Shown: in pieces, positions 56,222-64,000 of the stretch
Layout: every line of letters starts with the position of its first letter
How positions within the stretch are numbered: the first letter of the stretch is position 1
Assembly (NCBI GenBank): GCA_024364805.1
Contig: CM044489.1
Span: 32,758,741-32,822,740 of the forward strand
Reading direction: 5' to 3'
Origin: Euprymna scolopes
Taxonomy: Eukaryota; Mollusca; Cephalopoda; Sepiida; Sepiolidae
Length of the DNA: 64,000 bases
Notes under the pieces: generated by a model
What the model was told of the DNA's origin: nothing
Seen by the model: the letters and a program-made list of their open reading frames with translations, nothing else
Databases searched by the model: none
Made by a program: the position numbers and the translations under genes

Positions 56222-57930
56222 GAGTCGGTTTGCCTCAAACTCTACTGTGGACCCTTCCAACCACCCCCTACCTGAATTTCCTCTGCGGACAGACGCCACG
56301 CTAGAGGATCTGAGAATCACCCCTGCTCAGGTGCATGCTATCATAAAAAACCTTGCCACTTCAAAAGCATATGGACTCGATCTCATCCCATTAGTGCTAT
56401 TAAAAAAGTGCTCAGCCGAAGTAGCTTCAGTTCTCTCCAGACTCTACAACAAATGCCTTAATGAATCTTGCTTTCCGGGCTGTTGGAAAACTGCTTCTGT
56501 GCTACCAGTATTCAAGAATTCTGGCGAAAGAACTGACCCATTAAATTATCGCCTCATTAGCCTCCTCCCACTTTTTGCCAAAATATTTGAGACCTTAATT
56601 AACCATGCTCTAGTCCAGCACCTTACAAATGCTAAACTTCTGACTGACCAACAATATGGATTTATACAAGCCCGTTCCACAGCAGACATCCTAACTGTAA
56701 TCTCTGAACGTATATACCATTCACTGGACAAAGCGGGGGAGGACAGAGCGGTAGCTCTAGATATATCCAAGGCTTTTGACAAGGTATGGCATAAGGTTCT
56801 CCTCAGGAAGATTAGCTCATACGGTATCACTGGTAGAATACTTAACATAATTAAATCCTTCTTAGATAAGAGTAAAATTTCAGGTTGTCCTCGACGGCCG
56901 TACATCTAAACAATATGTTATAAATGCGGGAGTGCCCCAGGGGTCTATCCTTGGACCTCTACTGTTCATGATATTCATAAAATACCTCCCCGACAAAATT
57001 TCCTCTGAGATGGGTATATATGACACCACACTCTATAACAGGCACGAGAGGAAAACAAATGCACATATATCTAAAGAAATGGCCGAAACACTAGAGGATG
57101 ACCTTCAATCACTAATGGAATGGGGACAAAAATGGATCGTCACGTTCAATGCCGCCAAGACTAAACTAGTTTCATTCAATAATTACAAGAAACCTTTTTC
57201 TACCACCTATAGCAATGTCCAACGACTCTGAGAGTACGTCTTTCAAACTCCTTGGCCTAACGTCTACAGGAAACATGAGTTGGAACAATTACATTGAAGG
57301 CATTGCCAGGGCCGCTGCAAGGAAGATGGGCTCTCTCTACCGTACTAGAAAACTACTAACATCCGAAAGTATCCTGTACCTCTATAAGGCAACCATTCGC
57401 CCATGTATGGAGTATTGCTGTCATATTTGGGCTGGTGCATCGGCTACTAGTCTCTCCTCCTTGACAAGGTTCAAAAGAGAGTCGCAAATCTGATAGGCCC
57501 TAAACTGGCATCTAAGCTTCAGCCTCTGTCCCATCGACGAAACGTTACATCCCTCTGCCTGTTCTACAAGTATTTAGTGGTGAATGCTCTGACGAACTGC
57601 AATCACTTGTGCCCCCACGATGTGAACACGCTCGAGAGACCCGACAGGCTGCAAAATTCCACCGTCAGGCTGTAGATATCCCTAGATGTAAACGATATTT
57701 CTACTACAGTAGTTTCTTCCCCAGAACCGCTAGACTGTGGAATTCCATTCCAGGTCACTGCTTCCCCAACTGTACTGACGTGCAGAAGTTCAAGTGCAAC
57801 GTGAACCAAGATCTTGATGCCCGAATCCCTACATAGTACCCCAGTAGTTGTTGCCTCTGATAGTAGCCCCCTACACCAAAGTGGCAATGTGCCTTGTTTG
57901 GGGCGAAAATGTAATTAAAAAAAACAAAAA
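56222..57930 (+). mobile_element. LINE family A, long 5'-truncated copy
   Basis: Begins at CGAGTCGGTTTGCCTCAAAC, matching residue about 428 of the intact ORF, and runs to the 3' end (GCCTTGTTTGGGGCGAAAAT at 57891-57910). RT motifs are well kept: C-W-K-T-A-S-V-L-P-V-F-K-N-S-G, A-L-D-I-S-K-A-F-D-K-V-W-H, V-P-Q-G-S-I-L-G-P-L-L. The block C motif is damaged (M-G-I-Y then D-T-T-L-Y, with A-D lost through a 6-base deletion near 57020). Frameshifts occur near 56878, 57215 and 57470. Young but dead. Confidence 0.93.
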
Positions 57931-57959
57931 ACAAAAAAAGAATGGAGAAAACAAAAACA

Positions 57960-57998
57960 GTTTTTATGCCTTGTTTGGGGTGAAAATGTAATTTTAAA
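57960..57998 (+). mobile_element. Minute LINE A 3'-end insertion or tandem duplication
   Basis: GCCTTGTTTGGGGTGAAAAT with TA-rich tail recurs 80 bases after the main A copy. On both sides lies the same flank (GAATGGAGAAAACAAAAACA then GTTTTTAT before; GAATGGAGGAAACAAAAACA then GTTTTTAT after), about 28 bases. Confidence 0.85.
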
Positions 57999-59039
57999 AA
58001 AAAGAATGGAGGAAACAAAAACAGTTTTTATCAATCTCAAAAACAACAAGACGAATTACTTCTTAAGGCATTAAGTAAAATGGCCTTAGTCAATATAACT
58101 CTGTAACCTACCACAATTCTAGAGAAAAATAAAATAATAAATCTTTTAATAGAATTTAAGAAAACCTTTCCACCGTAAACTGTGAGGAACAGTCGGACGC
58201 TAAAAAGTTGCTTTTTAGTAAGGCGGTAATATAAACCCATAGTGATTTAATGACTATATCATATGAGGAACACAAGCGAATCACACTACTATTGATCAAT
58301 TAAACTTCAGAGTTATTTAGTTCAAATACAATATTATTACACATAAGGTGGACGTGTTTCAACTTGTCAAAACAAGATAACTAGCGGTTTATGCATTGCA
58401 CAAATTGTAAATAAGCATTCTGATGATGAAGGATTGTAAGAATTATCAGCCGACAACTTCAAATACTAAACATTATCTTAAATAAAAAAGAAAGCGTATG
58501 TCCATTCACACGCTAAAATAGTTGAAATCCAAAGTTACCCACAAAATCATACGATCGTTGAATGGGACAACATTAAGCGACAGACAGTTTATACCATAAC
58601 AAAACATATAAAAGTGTAGCAGATCGATTTACTTTAAAAACCGAATCAGGCGAACAAGGCTGCATGAGAAAATACGCTCTCAACACCTTAAAGCAATTAA
58701 AATTTAACTACATTCTAATACAGATCTTTCGATCATTAATCTTAATGTAGGGATAAAAATTAAAAAATAATACGATGAAAAATATGAAAAAAACAGCTCA
58801 TTCAGACTCGGGAAACAAAATCAAATATGAAAGTGAGTTTAGATTATCCATAACACTAAATGGCGTCCCCAAGAAATAAAACGTTTTCGTCCATAGAAAA
58901 CATGATCACTTACTTAGAGTTGGAAAATTTGGATGGAATTTATGGGACGCTTTAATATGTGGGACCAAGTAATAATATTCGCTAACGATTTAAGACGAAT
59001 TAAATTGCAAAAGGTGAAAATACAACATATTCCCAAGAT
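57999..59039. other. Gene-free AT-rich stretch
   Basis: No coding or repeat structure recognised. It may include the decayed left part of the Gypsy fossil that follows. Confidence 0.4.
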
Positions 59040-59856
59040 TTAACACGAATTAATTAGCAAAAACTATATTGGAGTTGAAAGGAACGTTCAGCTAGTATTA
59101 AAAACTATTGTGTAAGTATAAAAAAATAAATCGAAAGTTAGAGGGACTGGAAAATATCGGTATATTATCCAAAGTGCTATCCCGCTGTATATGTAAAAAA
59201 ATCAACTAAATTCGCGTCTGTGGATTTTTCCGATGGACTTTAAAACGGCTTAAAAATTACAACTATACATTTTCCCACACAAGATGAAGTATATAATAAA
59301 ATGCATGGTGGTGTAATTATTTGACTTAAGCGATGCGTATTTTCAGATCCCTGATGAGAAGGATTGCGCAAAACTCTTATATATCGACATTAAAAAGGGG
59401 TTGTAAAAGTTTAGTAGATTTTCATTCGGGTTTAAGGTTGTACCTGTTATATTCTAGCAGGTTATGACTGCCATGCTTTGAGGCATGAAACTCGCGTATC
59501 CCTACGTGAATGGCATTATTATATCAAGCTAATGTTTCGAGTAACAATGCAAACAGAAACACAATGTTTATTAGATAAGACGTAATTTAGGGTTCAAATT
59601 CAAATAAACATTTTATGATGGAAATACATTATCTTGGGTGTATCATTGACAAAAACGAATAACCGTCTTAATCCAAATCAGTCGTAGAGATAGGCAGTTC
59701 CCAAGAAATCTAGCCGAAATTCAAAGCTTTCATAGTCTAAACAACTATTACCAACTGTTCACATACATACACCCCGAATACCTTTTAATTACTGAAAAAA
59801 AGATAGAACGACTAAGCACCAGAACTATTTCTACAACCGCAATCTATAATTTCCGC

Positions 59857-59902
<46 letters not shown>

Positions 59903-61600
59903 TGATATTATTATTAAACCCCCTTTTTATTTACTTATTAAAAAAAACACGGCTTTCTCATATTTGGATCATTGAATTGAATTTGCTACCAAGAAATCTA
60001 GATAATTTTCATATTATTTTAAATATTCATTTTAATTAATTCCCTATTAGTTTTTTCGGTTTTCTTATGAGATGATCGTCTTTAGTAACCTATTACGTGT
60101 AATTATATTCATGCAGATATTCTAAATGATTTATACTTGAGTAATATTTGAATAAAAAGTTTATATTAAACACAAAACTCTTTCCATATATATATATGTA
60201 TACGTATATATATTTTATTTAGACAATTTTGCCTACGAAACTCCTCCTAGCGTAGATCTGTAGACATAAAACTTCATATATAAGGTAGTTGAACTCATGC
60301 GAACTTTAAATTTGGGTTTAATCGAGTAAATTCGGTATAAATTGTGAAATTTGCAAGGTGAAGTCGAATGCCGACATTACGAATATGCATGCATAACCCA
60401 GTAGCTATTGGTTCCTATTTTCATTTTTAGCCTCGCTATAAACAGGTCTTCATAGCTCCGTCATGACCGGCAAAGGAGAAAATAAATCGTTAACTAAATG
60501 TTTTGGTTTCGATTTTCAATTGTGGCACACGAGTCATTTTTATTAACTTTTTAAATCATTACAATATATTGGTCTTAACATAATATAATTCTAAATATGA
60601 AATTTGCATTAATCAAAATATCATATTTAAACATATTTTACGACCGAGCAATACCGGGTGCCCAGCTAGTTTAAATATAATTTTCACCTACGACACTAGT
60701 TCGTATTGTATCGCAGCGTGCATATTACATTACTGACAGAGCGAAAGAAGCCATGGCATACGTTCGAGAAAAAAGCAGACAAACAAATCGAAAACGAAGA
60801 TTTCAGTTTTATTTTTATGGTAAGGAACTTTTATAGATATCTCCATGGCAGGGTTTTTAAACTGCAAACGGATCAAAAAGCCTTATTAACAATATTTGGC
60901 TTTACAAAAGGACTGCCAGTAAATATGGTAAGCATAATTTAGAGATGGGGTACCATCCATCCCAAGTATAATTTTAAATTAATGTATTTACAAACTAATT
61001 CAATAGGCTATGTAGATGGGCTATCAAGATTAATTGCTAATCAAACCAACCACTAGAATATTCAGTTATAGCAGCTCTTCGGTCATACTGTGAAATAATG
61101 TCAACGATAGCGTTCGAAATCTACCTGTAACATTATCATAAATAAAAGCTCTTTTAAACGATTTTATTGGCGAAGTAAAACAAAACACTCCAACAAATAT
61201 AATATGCGACCTTGTCCTATTAGGCAACGGACAATTCTTAATTTGGAAAAAAAAAATGATAAAACAGAGTCTTAAAAATATTTCTTAACATGGCACCCCG
61301 ATAATAACCGTAAAAATATTCTTCTGAAGTGTTATGTCTTTTGACAGGCGATAGATAGGGGTAAAATAGAAATAACGCGTGCACTAGAAACTTCTTGGCG
61401 ATTAAACCATGATTTACTATTTTTAAACCATGGTCACTCGTATATACTAATTTTTCCGATCCACTTGAGGTTTATTACTCTTCTCAAGATTCAGGGTATA
61501 CGATTGCCTTGTCAGTGACAATTACAGACACTTTACGTCAGAGAATTTAAATATCTTCGCGAAACCTTCAAAATAAAGCACAAAACAACAACACAATTAC
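59040..61600 (+). mobile_element. Ty3/Gypsy-type retroelement fossil (RT and RNase H), broken
   Basis: Plus-strand remnants of pol: RT-like sequence at about 59060-59590 (including a block resembling I-P-D-E...C-A-K-L-L), a post-RT region to about 59780, then, after inserted DNA, the RNase H region at 60690-61060 (F-Y-R-Y-L-H-G-R-V-F-K-L then T-D-Q-K-A-L-L and D-G-L-S-R-L-I). It is broken many times and old; no LTRs, gag or clear integrase were found. A (GT)n tract (59857-59899) and a Helitron-like piece interrupt it. Confidence 0.7.
60300..60672 (+). mobile_element. Helitron-like 3' end inserted in the Gypsy fossil
   Basis: Ends CATATTTTACGACCGAGCAA, TACCGGGTGCCCAGCTAGT; terminal CTAG followed by T at 60668-60672, with a hairpin-like CCGAGCAATACCGG just before it. 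It separates two parts of the Gypsy fossil. The left limit is uncertain. Confidence 0.45.
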
Positions 61601-61913
61601 ACCAATCTGGCAAGCTCAAGAGACACTTACAGACAGGGCATTATGGTAGTTTTTTATATATATCGTACACAAATATGTCATTTACTGATATGCAATTCCT
61701 AAATGTAAAAATAATATTAATAAAATCCTCCCAAAAAAGAAGAAAATTCAATAAAATGTTTTTCCCATATCAGAATATATTTTTAAACATTGTTTAAATA
61801 ATACGCAGTACTGTTAGGAAGGCACGACCATTAGGAGGATCGGTGAGGTAGTCTATATAATCCAAGGCTAAGACATATCAATAAATTATTAACAAATTTA
61901 ACAAACGGTATTT
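61601..61913. other. Possible further Gypsy-derived or unique DNA
   Basis: AT-rich sequence without recognised motifs between the Gypsy fossil and the B tail. Confidence 0.3.
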
Positions 61914-61974
61914 GTTTTTTTTTACATGGAGGTCACCACTTATCAAGGTCCAGAAGCCACTCGGGGATAAGGGT
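61914..61974 (-). mobile_element. LINE family B 3'-end-only insertion (~60 bp)
   Basis: Poly-T (61915-61924), then ACATGGAGGTCACCACTTAT and CAAGGTCCAGAAGCCACTCG, then GGGATAAGGG: the last 50 or so bases of family B. An extreme 5' truncation. Confidence 0.88.
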
Positions 61975-63911
61975 ATAATTACACATAAGATGAAGTAAAC
62001 GAACACATTCGAATAATCTATGACGCATTTGATCTTGATAAAGGTCAAACGTGATGTAGATTATTTGACGATAACAAAAGTCAGAGGAAATTTTCCAAAA
62101 GAAAAGTTATTATTAGAAAGAAATAAGACACGTTTTTACAAAGTAAAAAAAAAGGTTTGAGATCGTTTTGGGGAAAAACCACCTAGAGATGAACTCTTCA
62201 AAACCTAATAAATACTGCTACGGGAATAAGTAGTGACTGTGTGAGTCACAAGGAGTATGAGAGAGAATTCTCGCCACTCGTTTTACAGATGCAGTGTTTT
62301 ATCACGAATACAATATCAGACTTGATATTCGCGTCAGTGTTATTTTTCCATTCACAATTGACGATAAGAGAGAGCATACTTATAAAATTGATCTTTTTCT
62401 AGATTGATACGCACGTGTAAACGTTCTGTTAGTCGGTCATCTCTAGGATTAACAAAGATTTGCTCTTCTAGAGAATGAACAGGCAATTCGAAATGTGCAG
62501 AAATCCAGGACGAACATAAAACAACGCTGAGATTGTATTTTCTAGTATTAAAGCCAGACCTATAAACCAAGCGACAGCTGCATTCAGAATAGACATTATG
62601 ACACGCCAGGCTACTTAACAAAAGAGTCTATACATACGAAGCAACACTTTAAAGTAATCTCAAACCAAACTTGTTTCAAGCAAAAAGCAGTAACTCACAT
62701 GTAGTCTGACATATTTTTTTTATTCGTTTTCTTATGTAGCTCATCAGGCATATGCACAAACTTCCAAAAACATTGCAATTTTAGCAAACTTCTAGCAACA
62801 TTCAACGCTTAGCATGCAAATCTGCCCCGATGTAATCTATACTTTTATGGCTATTTTTAAGAAATGCATTTTTTTATTATTAGTGTTATCTGTTTCCTGG
62901 CGTAAAACTATTTTGGATTATTAATTGCAATATTTAATTATTATTTACACAGTTTTATATTTTTAAGTTTTAAATATTTTCAATTATTTATGGAATGATT
63001 AGTTGATCGTCCAGCGTTCCCAGTCGTACAATACGCTTAAACAGGATATTTTAATTCATGCAGATTGCGTATATATTATTATAGTACCAATCCTCTATTG
63101 CTATATATTACAATAAATAATTTTCCCGGTCGACCAATTTGAGAAAAAAAAGACAAAAAAGAATAATGATAATGCCGTTCATTAAAGTACGTCCGTGTTT
63201 GTTTACAATATCAGATCAGCTGATATTTGGACTTGACAATGAATGTCCTAGAACAGTTACTTCTAATTAAGAGTTAATTTTAAAATATGCAAACAAAGAA
63301 ATGATTTGTGGCGAGTTAAAATGGCACCTCGTTTTTATCGTAACTGAATTCATTATTAAGAAGAAAATAAAATAAAATGGGGACGCATAACCGAAATTTG
63401 CTCTAGCACTGATCTATATCTCCAGATGATATTTCATCTCTTTAAGAAGAAATCTTTTGCCGAGATATTATTATTTCACGTAGCCTCTCTAAAAATTATT
63501 TCACGCAGCCGCTGGAAAAATTCTTCTTTTTATCTATGAGAAAGACATACTATTTTTTAGATGGGTCTGTTTCGATTTTCTAAAGTAATTTTCTGAGATT
63601 TTATTATTCCCAAGGTTGCCAATTAAGATGTTTAAAAATGCAAGATCAGGGATAAAAATCTCCAGAAAATCGCTAGATTTGTACTTTTGCCGTCTGAAAT
63701 TTTCAAAAAACGCTAGTTTAAACAAATAATGATCTAAAAAAGAAAAACACTATACTTTAACTGCCTACTGTTCAATGTCTTGTCAGGGAATATGTTACAT
63801 AGTGGAACGATACATTTGTTGCCCTAAAGAAAAAAACACTACAGCTTTATTGAAAAAACATTTCGGGAAAATGACAATTCAGGTAACTTGATAATGTTGT
63901 ATAGCTTACAT
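61975..63911. other. Gene-free AT-rich stretch
   Basis: No gene was recognised. A minus-strand frame at 62352-62621 has mixed composition (M-L-S-S-L-A-C-H-N-V-Y-S-E-C) but no known motif. Confidence 0.4.
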
Positions 63912-64000
63912 CTATTCAATATATCGGCCTTCTAACTTAATCACTGCTTCGATACGGGTCCGAAACCGGGAGCATGCTTTTTCAAAAGCGCCGATGGGAC
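63912..64000 (-). pseudogene. Possible C-terminus of a Tc1/mariner-like transposase (cut by window end)
   Basis: The minus strand reads P-I-G-A-F-E-K-A-C-S-R-F-R-T-R-I-E-A-V-I-K and L-E-G-R-Y-I-E then stop at 63912. The pattern of R-W/R-I...C/V-I...G-x-Y-I-E at the very end is like the C-terminus of Tc1/mariner-type transposases. An AATAAA lies about 60 bases downstream (complement at 63849-63854), so a host gene end cannot be excluded. Only 29 codons are visible. Confidence 0.25.

Noticed and set aside
58420-58445. CTGATGATGAAGG as a hammerhead core
   Set aside because: No complementary stem and no GAAA at the right distance.
59340-59380. CTGATGAG followed by AAAAC as a second hammerhead
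   Set aside because: No stem II can form between them and GAAA is absent.

Overview
This is an AT-rich animal genome segment that is almost entirely retroelement and DNA-transposon sequence, with one clear host exon. The very long (TA)n, (ATT)n and TG/TA microsatellites, the mix of LINE families, the Penelope-like, mariner, Helitron-like and Ty3/Gypsy remnants, and a 5S-like sequence resembling animal 5S rRNA all suggest a lophotrochozoan, most likely a mollusc and perhaps a cephalopod. That placement is inference from repeat style and remembered protein similarity, not from a search. Left part (1-17.1 kb): an ancient copy of LINE family A (+) runs tail-to-tail with a 5'-truncated copy of LINE family B (-). 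Next come a GATTCCGAT-rich repeat and, at 5508-5540, a sequence that fits the hammerhead-ribozyme core. A Helitron-like element sits inside a (TA)n tract at 9.36-9.93 kb. A second A copy follows at 11.3-12.5 kb. A long B copy (13.34-16.87 kb) is inserted in an older B copy whose two halves lie on either side of it. Middle (17-37 kb): a 1.1-kb degenerate ~21-bp satellite, mariner remnants, an LTR-like promoter region, the C-terminal part of a Penelope-like element with GIY-YIG features, 0.9 kb of TG/TA repeats and a third A copy. Then comes the host gene: the last coding exon of a Golgi-type carbohydrate sulfotransferase (minus strand, 26381-27559) with a clean splice acceptor and poly(A) signal. 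Beyond it lie another mariner, a 5S-rRNA-derived sequence, an LTR fossil and large TA tracts. Right part (37-64 kb): two copies of an R2/NeSL-like LINE ending in (ATT)n tails, a B copy, and a mariner with both terminal inverted repeats (43881-45171). Next is a near-full-length family A LINE (45.73-49.10 kb) with an unbroken 970-codon endonuclease-reverse transcriptase ORF and a 29-base poly(A). Then follow a duplicated ~430-bp unit, a second copy of the same mariner cut by a 464-base assembly gap, a long A copy, a broken Ty3/Gypsy fossil with a Helitron-like insertion, and a fragment that may be the C-terminus of a transposase at the right edge. LINE families A and B share one plan: a short 5' leader, a single EN-RT ORF and no visible ORF1. 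Together they account for at least eleven copies or fragments. They give relative ages by divergence and nesting: A at 45.7 kb is young, A at 1-1.9 kb is very old. No multi-gene host pathway can be seen in this window.
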